64,000 nucleotides of DNA from Mycobacterium sp. 852002-51163_SCH5372311 (GCF_001667115.1 NZ_LZIJ01000078.1:110689-174688), one strand, 5' to 3'; shown: positions 12,482-25,500, counted from the first letter of the stretch. Made by a program: numbers and translations. Notes: a model not told the origin generated them from the sequence alone.

Positions 12482-13554
12482 GTCGTCTGTTGCAGCCGGG
12501 ACTGCTTGTCGGCGGCACCCAGCGCGTCGAACAGCGCATCGAGGTCCCCGTCGAGCACCTGGTCGAGATTGTGTGACTTGTAGCCGATTCGGTGATCGGT
12601 GATCCGGTTCTCCGGGAAGTTGTAGGTGCGAATACGTTCGCTACGGTCGACCGTGCGGATCTGGCTGGCGCGGTCCGCCGAGGCGTCGGCCAGTGCCTGC
12701 TCCTCGGCCATCGCCTGCAGCCGCGCGGCGAGCACTTGCAACGCCCGCGTCTTGTTCTGCAGCTGCGAGCGTTCGTTTTGACAGGTGACCACGATCCCGG
12801 TGGGCAGGTGGGTGATCCGCACCGCGGAGTCGGTGGTGTTGACGCCCTGGCCGCCCTTCCCCGACGAGCGGTAGACGTCGATACGCAGATCCGACTCGTC
12901 GATCTGGACCTCGCCCACTTCTTCGGGTTCCGGATACACCAGCACGCCTGCGGCCGAAGTATGCACCCGCCCTTGAGATTCCGTCACGGGTACCCGTTGG
13001 ACGCGATGCACACCGCCCTCGAACTTCATGCGTGACCACACCCCGTCGGCGCTGTCGCCCTTGCTCGCGATGGCCAAAGTAGCGTCCTTGTAACCGCCCA
13101 GATCCGACGTGGTTTCGTCCAGCACCGTCACGTTCCAGCCGTGTCGCTCGGCATAGCGGATGTACATCCGGGCCAAGTCGGCGGCGAACAATGCGGATTC
13201 TTCGCCTCCCTCACCGGATTTGACTTCGAGGAGGATGTCGTCGGCGTCGTGCGGGTCGCGGGGGGCCAGCATGTCGGTGAGTTGGGTGTCCAGTTCGGCC
13301 ACCCGCGATTCCAATTCCGTGACCTCTTCGGCGAATGACTCGTCGTCGGCGACCAGCTCGCGCGCAGTCTCCAGGTCGTCGCGCGCCGACACCAGCTTGC
13401 GGTAGGTGGCGACGATCGGCGCCAGTCGGGCGAACCTGCGTCCGGCCTTGCGCGCCTCGTCGGGCTTGCTGTGCAGTTCGGGATCGGCCAGCGCACGCTC
13501 CAGGTCCGCGTGCTCGGCGAGCAGCACGTCAATGGTCTGTACCGGCTGCGTCAT
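12478..13554 (-). CDS. prfA: Peptide chain release factor 1
   Basis: A 358-residue class I release factor that recognises UAA and UAG. The catalytic GGQ lies at residues 234-236 within [16 protein letters not shown]. The domain order is the usual helical domain 1, codon-recognition domain and GGQ domain. It is followed directly by prmC and preceded by rpmE, an order conserved in actinobacteria. Start ATG 13554 has an AGGAGG-type site (tgcaaggaggtgac). Confidence 0.97.
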   Translation of the reverse strand: MTQPVQTIDVLLAEHADLERALADPELHSKPDEARKAGRRFARLAPIVATYRKLVSARDDLETARELVADDESFAEEVTELESRVAELDTQLTDMLAPRDPHDADDILLEVKSGEGGEESALFAADLARMYIRYAERHGWNVTVLDETTSDLGGYKDATLAIASKGDSADGVWSRMKFEGGVHRVQRVPVTESQGRVHTSAAGVLVYPEPEEVGEVQIDESDLRIDVYRSSGKGGQGVNTTDSAVRITHLPTGIVVTCQNERSQLQNKTRALQVLAARLQAMAEEQALADASADRASQIRTVDRSERIRTYNFPENRITDHRIGYKSHNLDQVLDGDLDALFDALGAADKQSRLQQTT

Positions 13555-13652
13555 GTGTCACCTCCTTGCACCTCTTCGCACGATCCACCGCAAACGCGAA
13601 CCGACGCCCGGCCTGTGCAATTTCCAGCACAGTTCGGGCGTCGGTGAGCCAG

Positions 13653-13889
13653 CTATTTGTCGGTTGAAGCCGCGTCGGCCTTGGGGCGCTTGCCGTAGCG
13701 CTTCTCGAAGCGAGCCACCCGGCCACCGCTGTCCAGGATCTTCTGCTTTCCGGTGTAGAACGGGTGGCACTGAGCACACACTTCGACCACGATGCGACCG
13801 CCCGGCTTGGTGCTGCGTGTCTCGAAGGTGTTGCCACATCCGCAGACCACCGTCGTCGCCTCGTAGGCCGGATGAATGTCTGATTTCAT
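13653..13889 (-). CDS. rpmE: 50S ribosomal protein L31, zinc-binding type
   Basis: A 78-residue L31. The four cysteines in VCGCGNTF and [11 protein letters not shown] form the zinc ribbon of the C+ type. The conserved tail [13 protein letters not shown] is present. C+ L31 is the zinc-replete form, replaced by a C- paralogue under zinc starvation in mycobacteria. The ribosome site is GAAGGGGA. The 232-bp spacer upstream, towards the fadD gene, holds no other frame that I can support. Confidence 0.97.
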   Translation of the reverse strand: MKSDIHPAYEATTVVCGCGNTFETRSTKPGGRIVVEVCAQCHPFYTGKQKILDSGGRVARFEKRYGKRPKADAASTDK

Positions 13890-14121
13890 GCTGTCCCCTT
13901 CGATCGTTGGCCGCCCGCCACCGCCTTGAGCGATCGGGCGGTCGGGCTCGAACTCCTCCGGACCTGAACCGGTCCTGGGGTGGTCGACCGTCGATTATGC
14001 CAGGTCAACCAACATCAGCCCAAACACACAGATGCACCCGCGCATTCCCGGGCCGCCGGGCACCGTTCGTTTCGCCAAACTTAAGCTACTGCGGCGCTCA
14101 CCGGCGTGTCGTCGCAGCGAT

Positions 14122-15732
14122 TTAAGTGTCGCGTGAGCGGTGACGGATCTCGTCACGATCCAGCCGGGTATAAGTGCTGCTTTTCCCGTTGCGCGTCCAC
14201 AGCACGCCCCCGTGGGGAGTGGCGCCACGAGCGGAGAGCTCGCGCTTGAGGACCTTGTTGGTCGCTGTAGCCGGCAGGCGATCGGTGAGCCAGACCCGTC
14301 GGGGCCAGGCCTTCGGAGACAGATCGGGCTGGCCGGCCAAGAATTCGCCGAACTCCTCGGGCGTCAGATCGGCGTTGTCGGCCAGCACGATCGCTGCCAT
14401 CACCTGGTCGCCGACGTGTTCGTCGGGCACCGCGTACACGGCAACCTGGCTGACCGGCGTCAGCCGCTGCAAGATTCGTTCGATCGGCGCCGTGGTCATG
14501 TTCTCACCGTCGACGCGCAGCCAGTCTCCGCTGCGTCCGGCGAAGTAGATCCAGCCGTCGGCGTCCCGGTAGGCGAGGTCCCCCGACCAGTACATGCCGT
14601 TGCGAAGCCGCGCGCTGGTGGCATCCGGATCGTTGTAGTAACCGGAGAACAAACCGGCGCCCGTGGTGTTCACCAATTCGCCGATCGCCTCGTCGGCATT
14701 GGTCAGCGCACCGTCTTCACCGAAGGTGGCCGGTGGGCACTCGGTGAGCGTCTCGGGGTTGTAGATGGCAACCCCAGGGAAACCCCGGCCCAGCGACCCC
14801 GGCGGGCAGCCGTCTTCTCGGGTGATGATGATGGCGCCTTCGGTGGCGCCGAAGCCGTCCCACACCGTGCAGTCGAACCGGCGACTGAACTCGGCGATAT
14901 CCCGCTCGCTTGCTTCGTTTCCGAACGCGACCCGCAGCGGGTTGTCGTGGTCGTCCGGTTGTTCGGGGGTGGCCAGCACGTAGGCTAGCGGCTTACCGAC
15001 ATAGTTCATGTAAGTGATGCCGTATCGCCGCAGGTCGGGCAGCAGTCCGGAGGCCGAGAATGTCGCGGGGACCATGGCCGCGCCGGCACCCACTGCCACG
15101 CTCCAACCGGCCAGCAACGCGTTCGAGTGAAACAACGGCATCGACAGGTAGCAGACGTCACTGCCGGTGATCTCGAAGCGCCCGATCAGGTTCATTCCGG
15201 CAAACAGGACGGTCAGGTGGGCGATTTGCACCGCTTTCGGTTCCCCGCTGGTCCCCGAGGTGAAGATCATCATGACCGTATCGGTCGGGGTGACCTCGCG
15301 ATACGGGGTCAGCGGTCCCGCATCGGCCAGCCGGGCGGACCAGGACTCGCTGGTCACGTCGAACACCTGCACGCCGGGCAGGTCGAGACCGTCGAGCAGC
15401 TCCCGATGCAACGGATCGGTGAGCAGAATCTGGCAATCGGCGCGCACGATGTCCCGGACCAGCGCGGGACCGCGGCGCGTGTCGTTGATCCCGCACAGCA
15501 CATATCCGCCGAGGGCAGCCGACGCCATGGCGGTGAGCATCTCGGGGGTGTTGCCCAGCAAGGCCCCGACATGCAGCGGTCGGTCCATGTCGGCGGCGCG
15601 GATCAGGGCCGCGGCGGTGGCGCTGGCATCGGCGAGGTGTTCGCGCCAAGTCCACACTCGCTCGCCGTATTTGAGCGCGGGCGTGTCCTGCTCCAAACGC
15701 TCACGAAGCAGTTGCTGAAGCGTCTCGGCCAT
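14122..15732 (-). CDS. Acyl-CoA synthetase, FadD family (FadD1-like)
   Basis: A 536-residue ANL-superfamily adenylating enzyme. Motifs are the phosphate loop IFTSGTSGEPKAV (residues 156-168), the A5 motif WDGFGATEG, the hinge YWSGDLAYRDADGW with GRSGDWLRVDGEN, and the C-terminal catalytic Lys in TATNKVLKRELS. It should activate a carboxylic acid to acyl-CoA via acyl-AMP. There is no FAAL-type insertion, so CoA rather than ACP is the likely acceptor. It sits between rho and rpmE, which are neighbours in M. tuberculosis, so it is an inserted or relocated gene. The substrate is unknown. Confidence 0.88.
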   Translation of the reverse strand: MAETLQQLLRERLEQDTPALKYGERVWTWREHLADASATAAALIRAADMDRPLHVGALLGNTPEMLTAMASAALGGYVLCGINDTRRGPALVRDIVRADCQILLTDPLHRELLDGLDLPGVQVFDVTSESWSARLADAGPLTPYREVTPTDTVMMIFTSGTSGEPKAVQIAHLTVLFAGMNLIGRFEITGSDVCYLSMPLFHSNALLAGWSVAVGAGAAMVPATFSASGLLPDLRRYGITYMNYVGKPLAYVLATPEQPDDHDNPLRVAFGNEASERDIAEFSRRFDCTVWDGFGATEGAIIITREDGCPPGSLGRGFPGVAIYNPETLTECPPATFGEDGALTNADEAIGELVNTTGAGLFSGYYNDPDATSARLRNGMYWSGDLAYRDADGWIYFAGRSGDWLRVDGENMTTAPIERILQRLTPVSQVAVYAVPDEHVGDQVMAAIVLADNADLTPEEFGEFLAGQPDLSPKAWPRRVWLTDRLPATATNKVLKRELSARGATPHGGVLWTRNGKSSTYTRLDRDEIRHRSRDT

Positions 15733-15788
15733 GCGTCGATGGTGGCAGGCCGGAATGGGCGCGTCCCCGGCTGGGTGGGACCTGGAGT

Positions 15789-15909
15789 GCGATCGCCAGC
15801 TGTCCGATGCTGGCGACCCGCTTCGCCCGGCTACGCCGCGCTCGCGATCGCCAGCTGTCCGATGCTGGCGACCCGCTTCGCCCGGCTACGCCGCGCTCGC
15901 GATCGCCAG
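15789..15909. repeat. 55-bp tandem repeat array (2.2 copies) after rho
   Basis: Two full 55-bp units (15789-15843, 15844-15898) are identical as far as I can read, and an 11-bp partial third abuts the rho stop codon (15910-15912). The unit begins gcgatcgccagctgtccgat and contains tggcgacccgcttcgcccgg. Its core is almost the same as the 57-bp repeat at 18974-19087. The ends tggcga/tcgcca are inverted, so each unit can fold. It fills most of the spacer between rho and fadD. Confidence 0.9.
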
Positions 15910-17760
15910 TTAGTCGTTGTCCATGGAGCCGGGCGTCGTCTTGGACACCTGAACCAGGAACTCGTAGTTGGTCTTCGTCTTACGTAGCTGCGACATCAGC
16001 AGGTCGATGGCCTGGTGGGAGTCCAGACCCGACAGCACGCGGCGCAGCTTGTGCACGATGGCGAACTCGTCGGGCGACAACAACAGCTCGTCCTTGCGGG
16101 TACCCGACGGGTTCACGTCGACCGCGGGGAAGACGCGCCGCTCGGAGATCTTGCGGTCCAGCTTGAGCTCGGCGTTACCGGTGCCCTTGAACTCTTCGAA
16201 GATCACCGTGTCGCCGGTGGAGCCGGTTTCGACCATGGCGGTGGCGATGATGGTCAGCGATCCGCCTTCTTCGATATTGCGGGCGGCGCCTAGGAACCGC
16301 TTGGGCGGGTAGAGCGCGGTCGAGTCGACGCCACCGGACAGGATGCGGCCCGATGCCGGCGATGCGTTGTTGTAGGCGCGGCCCAGGCGGGTGATCGAGT
16401 CGAGCAGCACCACGACATCCTTGCCCTGCTCTACCAGGCGCTTGGCGCGCTCGATCGCCAGCTCGGCAACCGACGTGTGATCTGATGGCGGCCGGTCGAA
16501 CGTCGAGGCGATGACCTCGCCCTTGACCGAGCGAGTCATGTCGGTGACCTCCTCAGGCCGCTCGTCGACGAGCACGACCATGAGGTGGCATTCCGGGTTG
16601 TTCTTGGTGATCGCGTTGGCGATGTCCTGCAGGATCGTCGTCTTGCCCGCCTTGGGCGGCGACACGATCAATGCACGCTGGCCCTTGCCGATCGGCATGA
16701 TCAAGTCGATGACCCGGGTGGTCAGCCGATCCGGGGTGGTTTCCAGACGCAGCCGCTGATTGGGGTAAAGCGGCGTCAACTTCTGGAAATCGGGACGCTT
16801 CTTGACGTCCTCGACAGGTCCGCCGTTGACGGTGTCCAGCCGTACCAGCGGGTTGAACTTCTGCCGCTGGTTGGGCTGCTCGCCTTCTTTGGGCACCCGA
16901 ACCGCGCCGGTCACCGCGTCACCGCGGCGCAGGCCGTTCTTGCGCACCATGTTCATCGACACGTAGACGTCGTGCGGGCCGGCCAGGTAACCCGACGTGC
17001 GCACAAACGCGTAGTTGTCGAGAACATCGAGGATGCCTGCCACGGGCTGGACGACGTCGTCCTCCCGCAGTTCGGTGTCGGCACCTTCGCCTGTGCGCTC
17101 GCCGCGGCGCCTGCGGTCCCGGAACCGGCGTCCCCGCCGGCCCTGACGTCCCTCGCCGTCGTCTTCCTGCTGGTTCGAGCCGCCGCGAGGCTGCTGCCCG
17201 CCCGAGCTTTGTTGGTCGCCGTTGGAGTCGGCGTCTGGAGCGGTCTCATCGGGCTTGGCGTTCTGTCGGCCGTCCTGACGCTTGTCATCCGCGTCGGGCG
17301 TCGCACTCTCGCGATCCGGCTGGGTGGCCGTGCGGGACCCCGATCCGGCGTCCCGGGAGGCTTCCCTGGAGGCATTGCGGCGCTCGCGGCGCGGCGCCTC
17401 GGCTGACGAATCCTTCTGCTGCTCTTGGACAGCCGGACTTTCGGTACTGGCCGACGACTGCGGGGCCGAAGTCTCGGCAGCCTCTTCGGTTGCGGGGGCG
17501 GACGGGGCAGCGCTGGCGGATGCGCCGTTGGCCTGTCCCCTGATTTCCCGGATTGCGGCTATCAGTTCGTTCTTACGCATTCCCGACGTGCCCTTGACAC
17601 CGGCTTGATTAGCCAGCGCGCGCAGTTCGGGTAGCACCATGGTGGCCAGGGAGCCGCCCGACGCAGCGGTCTTGACGTCGGAAATGTCGGAGGTCACGGC
17701 ATTCGAGGGCGCATCGCCCTCGGTGCTTTCGCCAGCCGTGATGAGGTCCGTATCGGTCAC
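15910..17760 (-). CDS. rho: Transcription termination factor Rho
   Basis: A 616-residue Rho helicase. Residues ~35-75 are the Rho N-terminal domain ([27 protein letters not shown]). Roughly 80-230 is a disordered insert rich in Ser, Gln, Asp and Arg (e.g. [18 protein letters not shown], then an Arg-rich run), as known for actinobacteria. The RNA-binding cold-shock-like domain and the ATPase follow, with P-loop [11 protein letters not shown] and [12 protein letters not shown]. The start is GTG 17760 after AAAGGAAA. The 276-bp upstream spacer probably holds its promoter and autoregulatory leader. Confidence 0.97.
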   Translation of the reverse strand: MTDTDLITAGESTEGDAPSNAVTSDISDVKTAASGGSLATMVLPELRALANQAGVKGTSGMRKNELIAAIREIRGQANGASASAAPSAPATEEAAETSAPQSSASTESPAVQEQQKDSSAEAPRRERRNASREASRDAGSGSRTATQPDRESATPDADDKRQDGRQNAKPDETAPDADSNGDQQSSGGQQPRGGSNQQEDDGEGRQGRRGRRFRDRRRRGERTGEGADTELREDDVVQPVAGILDVLDNYAFVRTSGYLAGPHDVYVSMNMVRKNGLRRGDAVTGAVRVPKEGEQPNQRQKFNPLVRLDTVNGGPVEDVKKRPDFQKLTPLYPNQRLRLETTPDRLTTRVIDLIMPIGKGQRALIVSPPKAGKTTILQDIANAITKNNPECHLMVVLVDERPEEVTDMTRSVKGEVIASTFDRPPSDHTSVAELAIERAKRLVEQGKDVVVLLDSITRLGRAYNNASPASGRILSGGVDSTALYPPKRFLGAARNIEEGGSLTIIATAMVETGSTGDTVIFEEFKGTGNAELKLDRKISERRVFPAVDVNPSGTRKDELLLSPDEFAIVHKLRRVLSGLDSHQAIDLLMSQLRKTKTNYEFLVQVSKTTPGSMDND

Positions 17761-18036
17761 GGATTTCCTTTCTTCCCTCGCTGATCAGGTCATACGAGGG
17801 TTTCTGAACCATCGGAGCATTCAGCTAGATTGCCGAATGCGCCTCATCGACTCTGCAACGGTGATCGCCAGGATTGGCGGTATAAAGCGGCGAACCTCGT
17901 CCACGAGAAGAATTGGTAAGTTGTCCTAGCGGTTAGGCAGTATGGATGCAGATGCAGATGCTGCGATTGCTGGACGGCTCCGAGGATAGCCCGCTTCCCT
18001 GCGCGAAGCAAGCAAACCCACCGGCAAGGGCGTGTT

Positions 18037-20164
<2,128 letters not shown>

Positions 20165-20168
<4 letters not shown>

Positions 20169-21490
20169 CGGCCGTTTCCTTCGAGTCGCAGCACGCTTGT
20201 GACGCTCTGGACCACGTCCAAGTCCGCGAGCGCTTCGACGGTTTCGGAAAGTGCGGCCTCGGGGGCATGGTGGGTGACCACCACGAGGCGGGCTCCCACC
20301 CGCCGTCCGCCCTCGTCCGCCACACCTTCCTGGCGGACCTCGGCGATGCTCACCTCGCGCTTGGCGAATTCGGCTGCTACCGAAGACAAGACACCGGTCT
20401 TGTCGGCGACGTTCATGCTGACGTAATAGCGGGTAGAGATGAAGCCCATTGGCGCGACCGGAAGTTGAGCGTACTTGGACTCGCGCGGCGCGCGGCTGCC
20501 CAGCACCCGGTTGCGGGCCGCCATCACCAGGTCACCCGTCACCGCCGACGCGGTTGGCGCGCCGCCGGCACCCTGGCCGTAGAACATCAGACGACCCGCC
20601 GCCTCGGCCTCGACCACCACCGCGTTGAACGCTCCGTTGACCGAGGCGAGGGGATGCGACAACGGCACCAACGCTGGATAGACCCGGGCCGAAAGTCGTT
20701 GCTGCTCTTCGTCGATGGTGATGCGTTCGCAGATCGACAGGAGCTTGATGGTGCAACCCAGCGCCCGCGCGGACACGAAGTCGGCCGGGGTGATCTTGGT
20801 GATGCCCTCGCGGTATACGTCGTCGGCGGTCACCCGGGTGTGGAACGCGATGGAGGCCAGGATCGCGGCCTTGGCAGCGGCGTCGTAACCTTCGACGTCG
20901 GCAGTGGGATCGGCCTCGGCGTATCCCAACGCGCTCGCGTCAGCCAGGGCACTGTCGTAGTCGGCGCCCGTGGTGTCCATGGCCGAGAGGATGTAGTTGG
21001 TGGTGCCGTTGACGATGCCGGCCACCCGCAGCACCGTGTCTCCGGCCAGCGACTGAGTCAGCGGACGGATGACGGGGATGGCGCCTGCGACCGCCGCCTC
21101 AAAATACAGGTCAACATGCGCGTTTTCAGCGGCCTGTGCCAGTTCGCCGGTGGATATCGACAGCAACGCCTTGTTCGCCGTGACGACGGACTTGCCGTGC
21201 TTCATCGCACCGAGGATGGCCCTGCGAGCCGGCTCTAGCGGACCCATCAGTTCGACGACGATGTCGACGTCGTCGCGTGACACGAGTTCGTCGATGTCGT
21301 CCGTGAGCAGATCGATCGGCACACCACGGTCGTCGGCCACACGACGGACACCGATACCGCGCAGCACCAAGGGCGCGCCGACACGGGCTGCGAGATCCTG
21401 CGCGCTGTCCTCGATGATGCGGACGACTTCGCTGCCGACGTTGCCGAAACCGAGTACTGCTACGCCGATTGCCTTTTCGTCACCCGCCAC
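20165..21490 (-). CDS. hom: Homoserine dehydrogenase
   Basis: A 441-residue NAD(P)-dependent enzyme that reduces aspartate semialdehyde to homoserine. The Rossmann motif [13 protein letters not shown] is at the N-terminus. The central catalytic domain has [14 protein letters not shown], and a C-terminal ACT domain (about residues 350-430, [20 protein letters not shown]) is expected to bind threonine for feedback inhibition. The GTG start at 21490 is 3 bp after the lysA stop, so lysA and the threonine genes are probably co-transcribed. Confidence 0.97.
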
Positions 21491-21493
21491 GGG

Positions 21494-22912
21494 TCACCTC
21501 ACTTCCAGACTCAGCAGATCGTCGACCGTCTCGCGGCGCAGTATCAGGCGTGACTGCCCGGAGCGCACCGCGACTACTGCGGGACGACAGATCATGTTGT
21601 AACGGCTCGACAATGAATAGCAGTATGCGCCGGTAGCGGCGACCCCGAGCAGGTCGCCGGGTTGCAGGTCATCCGGCACCCATGTGTCGCGCACAATGAT
21701 ATCGCCGCTTTCGCAGTGCTTTCCGACGATGCGCGCGAGCACCGCCGGCGCTTCGCTCAGTCGTGACACCAACCGGGCGTCGTACTGCGCGTCGTACAGT
21801 GCGGTGCGGATGTTGTCGCTGATGCCGCCGTCGACGCTGACGTAGCGGCGGTTCGCGCTGGCACTCACGTCGACGTCCTTGACGGTGCCGACTTCATAAA
21901 GCGTGATGGTGCCCGGCCCGGCGATGGCACGTCCGGGCTCGACAACCAGTTTCGGTGCAGGCAGCCCGACGGCCGCTGATTCCTTGTTCACGATGCCGCT
22001 GAGCTTGGCGGCCAGCTCGGCGATCGGGGGCGGATCGTCAGGTGGCAAATACGAGATACCCAGCCCGCCACCGAGATCGACGGTGGATAGCTGCGCGGTC
22101 TTCTCGGAACCGAATTCACCGACCACCTCGCGCAGGAGGCCGATGACACGGTGTGCGGCGACTTCGAAGCCGGCGACGTCGAAGATCTGCGAACCGATGT
22201 GGCTGTGCAGACCGACCAGTCGCAGGTGATCGGCGGCGAATACCTGTCGGATCGCTGCCATCGCCGCACCGCTGGCCACCGACAGTCCAAACTTCTGGTC
22301 CTCGTGGGCGGTGGAAATGAACTCGTGGGTATGTGCTTCTACGCCTACGGTGAGGCGCACCAGAACGTCTTGGACGATGCCCGCCTCGCCGGCGATCGCG
22401 TCTAGGCGCTCGATCTCGATCATCGAGTCCAAAACCACGTGCCCGACGCCGGCCTTGACTGCCGCTGTCAGCTCCGCGACCGATTTGTTGTTGCCGTGCA
22501 GGGTAATCCGCTCCGGCGGGAAGCCGGCGTGCAGCGCAACGGCCAGCTCTCCGCCGGTGCACACATCGAGCGAGAGCCCTTCTTCGTCGATCCAGCGCGC
22601 AATTTCGCTGCACAGGAATGCTTTCGCGGCGTAATGCACATTCGCTCCGCCGCCGAACGCCGCGGCGGTCTCTTGACAGCGAGAGCGGAAGTCGTCTTCG
22701 TCGACAACAAACAGCGGAGTGCCGTATTCTCCGGCGAGGTCGGTCAGCTTGACCCCTGCAATGTGGGTCACGCCGTCTTGGTCACGAATAGTGTTGCGCG
22801 GCCACACATTCAGGGCCAGTCGCAGCAGTTCGTCCGCCGACTGAGGCCGCGGCGGACCACTGGCGGGGCGGGTCTCTTCGGCGTGCCGGGGACCGGCGGG
22901 ATGAACGTTCAC
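21494..22912 (-). CDS. lysA: Diaminopimelate decarboxylase
   Basis: A PLP fold-III decarboxylase that makes lysine from meso-DAP, the last step of the pathway. From GTG 22912 it has 472 residues. Lys97 in [11 protein letters not shown] is the PLP lysine. [30 protein letters not shown] and the Cys-containing [10 protein letters not shown] loop are present. GTG 22912 overlaps the argS stop (GTGA) and gives [13 protein letters not shown]. The open frame extends further upstream only as a shadow of argS. Confidence 0.96.
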   Translation of the reverse strand: MNVHPAGPRHAEETRPASGPPRPQSADELLRLALNVWPRNTIRDQDGVTHIAGVKLTDLAGEYGTPLFVVDEDDFRSRCQETAAAFGGGANVHYAAKAFLCSEIARWIDEEGLSLDVCTGGELAVALHAGFPPERITLHGNNKSVAELTAAVKAGVGHVVLDSMIEIERLDAIAGEAGIVQDVLVRLTVGVEAHTHEFISTAHEDQKFGLSVASGAAMAAIRQVFAADHLRLVGLHSHIGSQIFDVAGFEVAAHRVIGLLREVVGEFGSEKTAQLSTVDLGGGLGISYLPPDDPPPIAELAAKLSGIVNKESAAVGLPAPKLVVEPGRAIAGPGTITLYEVGTVKDVDVSASANRRYVSVDGGISDNIRTALYDAQYDARLVSRLSEAPAVLARIVGKHCESGDIIVRDTWVPDDLQPGDLLGVAATGAYCYSLSSRYNMICRPAVVAVRSGQSRLILRRETVDDLLSLEVR

Positions 22913-24561
22913 ATGCGCTCCGAAGCAGTGACGCCCAGTATTGCCAACCCGTTGGCAATCACCTGACGAGTGGCCTGGCACAGCGCCAGGCGTGCCGTGT
23001 GCAGGTCGGTAGGCTGCTCGTCGCCCTGAGGCAGCACGCGGCACGAGTCGTAGAACCGGTGATAGTCGCCGGCGAGGTCTTCCAGGTAGCGGCATATACG
23101 GTGCGGTTCCCGCAGGGAGGCAGCGGTTTCGAGTACCCGGGGGAATTCGCCGATGGTGCGCAGCAGCGTGCCCTCTTTATCGTGGTTGAGCAACTCGAGG
23201 TGGTCCGTGTCAGCGATCAGGCCCAATTCGGCGGCGTTGCGTGCCAGCGCCGACAGCCGAGCGTGCGCGTATTGCACGTAATAGACCGGGTTTTCATTGG
23301 ACGCCGAAGACCAGAGTGCCAGGTCGATGTCGATGGGTGTGTCCACCGACGAGCGGATCAAGCTGTACCGGGCAGCGTCTACGCCGATCGCCTCGACCAG
23401 GTCGTCAAGCGTGATCACGGTGCCGGCCCGCTTGCTCATCCGGACCGGCTGACCGTCACGGACCAGGTTGACCATCTGGCCGATCAGCACTTCGACGGTG
23501 GCGGGATCGTCGCCGAACGCGGCGGCGGCGGCCTTGAGCCTCGCGATATATCCGTGATGGTCGGCGCCGAACATGTAGATGCACAAGTCGAAGCCGCGTT
23601 GCCGCTTGTCCAGGTAATAGGCGAGATCACCTGCGACATAGGCCGGCTTGCCGTCGCTCTTGATCACGACGCGGTCCTTGTCGTCACCAAAAGCACTGCT
23701 GCGCAACCACGTTGCGCCGTCCTTCTCGTAGATGTTGCCGGTCTCACGAAGCCGGGCGATGGCCTCCTCGACGCGGCCGCTGGTGTGCATCGAGTCTTCG
23801 TGGGTGTAAACGTCGAAGTCCGTGCCGAATTCGTGCAGCGACTCTTTGATGTGGGCGAACATCAGATCGACACCGATTTCGCGGAACGTTTCGCGCATCT
23901 CGGATTCTGGCAGGCTCAGTGCGTCGGGGGCCTTTTCCAAGACCTGCGCGGCGATGTCGCCGATGTAGGCGCCCGCGTAGCCATCCGCCGGGGTGGGCTC
24001 GCCTTTGGCCGCTGCGACCAGAGAGCTGGCGAATCGGTCGATCTGGGCGCCGTGGTCGTTGAAGTAATATTCCCGCACCACCTCGGCGCCCTGCGTGGAC
24101 AGCAGGCGGCCCAGCGCGTCACCGACCGCTGCCCAGCGGGTACCGCCGATGTGGATCGGACCTGTCGGGTTCGCCGAGACGAATTCCAGGTTGATCTTGT
24201 GACCGGCCAGTTCGGCGGAGTGGCCGTACGCCGCGCCGGCGTCAATGACATCGTTGACGATCTTGGCCTGCGCCGAAGTCTCGAGGCGCATGTTGATGAA
24301 GCCCGGTCCTGCTACCTCAGCAGAGGCGATGCCGTCGACCTGGGTCAGCGCCTCGGCGAGCCAACCGGCCAGGTCACGGGGGTTTGCCCCGACTTTCTTG
24401 GCGAGCTGAAGCGCCAGGTTGCTGGCATAATCGCCGTGCTCGGGATTCCGCGGACGTTCCACGGTGACTGTCTGCGGCAACACCGACACGTCGAGGTCAT
24501 GCTCGGCCAGCACCGCTGCGGCGGTGATTTTGAGCAGCTCAGCCAGGTCGGCGGGGGTCAC
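22909..24561 (-). CDS. argS: Arginyl-tRNA synthetase
   Basis: A 550-residue class Ia synthetase. The HIGH-like motif is HIGG at residues 137-140 within [17 protein letters not shown], and the KMSKS-like motif is RMSKR at 374-378. The N-terminal Add-1 domain and the C-terminal anticodon-binding helical domain ([19 protein letters not shown]) are complete. A tRNA-Arg gene lies 116 bp upstream on the other strand, a suggestive pairing of enzyme and substrate. It overlaps lysA by 4 bp. Confidence 0.97.
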   Translation of the reverse strand: MTPADLAELLKITAAAVLAEHDLDVSVLPQTVTVERPRNPEHGDYASNLALQLAKKVGANPRDLAGWLAEALTQVDGIASAEVAGPGFINMRLETSAQAKIVNDVIDAGAAYGHSAELAGHKINLEFVSANPTGPIHIGGTRWAAVGDALGRLLSTQGAEVVREYYFNDHGAQIDRFASSLVAAAKGEPTPADGYAGAYIGDIAAQVLEKAPDALSLPESEMRETFREIGVDLMFAHIKESLHEFGTDFDVYTHEDSMHTSGRVEEAIARLRETGNIYEKDGATWLRSSAFGDDKDRVVIKSDGKPAYVAGDLAYYLDKRQRGFDLCIYMFGADHHGYIARLKAAAAAFGDDPATVEVLIGQMVNLVRDGQPVRMSKRAGTVITLDDLVEAIGVDAARYSLIRSSVDTPIDIDLALWSSASNENPVYYVQYAHARLSALARNAAELGLIADTDHLELLNHDKEGTLLRTIGEFPRVLETAASLREPHRICRYLEDLAGDYHRFYDSCRVLPQGDEQPTDLHTARLALCQATRQVIANGLAILGVTASERM

Positions 24562-24676
24562 GAGCGTCCATCCTATTGGCTAGTGTGCTCGCGCCCCGAA
24601 TCCGTTGCGGTGGTCAGGCGGTCATGCCGATGAGTTAGTCTGTTCGGGCCCATTGGCGCAGCATGGTTTGGGTGCG

Positions 24677-24749
24677 CCCCCGTAGCTCAGGGGATAGAGC
24701 GTCTGCCTCCGGAGCAGAAGGCCGCAGGTTCGAATCCTGCCGGGGGCAC
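24677..24749 (+). tRNA. tRNA-Arg, anticodon CCG
   Basis: A 73-nt cloverleaf. The 7-bp acceptor stem GCCCCCG/CGGGGGC has discriminator A. The D arm is GCTC...GAGC, the anticodon stem TCTGC/GCAGA has loop CTCCGGA (anticodon CCG), and the T arm GCAGG/CCTGC has loop TTCGAAT. No CCA is encoded. The 3' end is a typical integration target, and a decayed integrase lies about 630 bp downstream. Confidence 0.98.
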
Positions 24750-24856
24750 TGTAACTAGCGGAATCGAAAGACTTGCTAGGCAGTGCTTTTGAAGGTTGCT
24801 ACAGCGACCATCTGAACCGGCCTACCTATCCGATCCAGAAAAGTGCGGGATCAGTC

Positions 24857-25261
24857 CTATGAACCGGTGCTGGCAGACCCTAACCGCTCAGCCACACGCT
24901 CTTCGAGCGACCGAAGGTCATAGTAATCACGCCAGCGTGAAATTAGTCCATCGCTGTTGACTTCAAAAACCGCTGCCATTTCAACGTCGAACGTCTCGCC
25001 CGCCATCTGAAACACGTCAATGCGCTCCACCATCACGACGCTGTCGCTCACGACGAGATTCTTGACATCAGGCGTGGTGGTAGGCACTAACTCCACCAAC
25101 GCTTCCATCTCGGTCTTGATTGCCTCCTTACCCTTGAACGTTCCGCGCGGACCGTCGGTATAAACAGCGTCATTGCTGAAAAAAGCGATCATTTCATTGA
25201 CGTCAGATCGGGGCCATGTATCGAAGAACTTACGAATGACCGACTCCCGTGAATCTCCCAC
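24857..25261 (-). CDS. SnoaL/limonene-1,2-epoxide hydrolase-like protein
   Basis: A 134-residue NTF2-fold protein. The N-terminal VIRKFFDTWPRSDVNEMIAF and FFSNDAVYTDGPRGTFKG segments are typical. VERIDVF (Arg-x-Asp) and RWRDYYD supply the Arg and two Asp used by limonene-epoxide-hydrolase family members to open epoxides with water. GTG 25261 is preferred because AAGGAG lies 6 bases upstream. The TTG two codons earlier touches the ribosome site. The substrate is unknown; mycobacterial relatives act on sterol or fatty-acid epoxides. It may instead be a non-catalytic SnoaL-like protein. Confidence 0.8.
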   Translation of the reverse strand: MGDSRESVIRKFFDTWPRSDVNEMIAFFSNDAVYTDGPRGTFKGKEAIKTEMEALVELVPTTTPDVKNLVVSDSVVMVERIDVFQMAGETFDVEMAAVFEVNSDGLISRWRDYYDLRSLEERVAERLGSASTGS

Positions 25262-25348
25262 TTCCAACTCCTTGGCCTATACCAACACTGCAACGCGCCG
25301 CGGGGCGCGGGGGTAGCGTCAACAATCTACTCAAGCCACCTGCGTTTG

Positions 25349-25375
25349 AAGGTACGAATCCACGGACGGGGGTGC
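25349..25375 (+). other. Possible eroded attachment repeat (copy of the tRNA-Arg 3' end)
   Basis: The segment aggtacgaatcc, then cacggacgggggtgc, resembles the T-loop and 3' acceptor strand of the tRNA-Arg at 24724-24750 (aggttcgaatcc, then tgccgggggcac). Eleven of the first twelve bases match and the G run is shared, with a 2-bp insertion. It lies between the tRNA and the integrase fragment, where an att copy could be left by an element. The match is short and could be chance. Confidence 0.3.
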
Positions 25376-25382
25376 AATCGGC

Positions 25383-25500
25383 TCAGACCGGCTGTTCAAG
25401 CTCTCGGACTTCGGGTTTCGTGTTGGAATCCAGATGCGCTTTGATATCGGCCCTGATGTGCGGCGGGATCTCAACGGTTCTGGCCCGGGCAAAGCGATCC
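25383..25500 (-). pseudogene. Fragment of a tyrosine (phage-type) integrase
   Basis: On the minus strand a short frame reads ARARTVEIPPHIRADIKAHL, then DSNTKPEVRELEQPV before a stop. This resembles the part of mycobacterial tyrosine recombinases just before the conserved LLFPP segment, where the usual sequence is a variant of RTVEIPPHIRADIKxHL. A stop lies in frame only a few codons upstream, and no catalytic Arg-His-Tyr region is left, so it is a small relic. Its place downstream of a tRNA gene supports a former integrated element. Confidence 0.55.

Noticed and set aside
22913..23095. Upstream extension of the lysA frame
   Set aside because: It lies inside argS in another frame; GTG 22912 overlaps the argS stop in the usual GTGA manner.
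22999..24633. 544-codon plus-strand frame opposite argS
   Set aside because: Fully antisense to argS, with no ribosome site and shadow-type composition.
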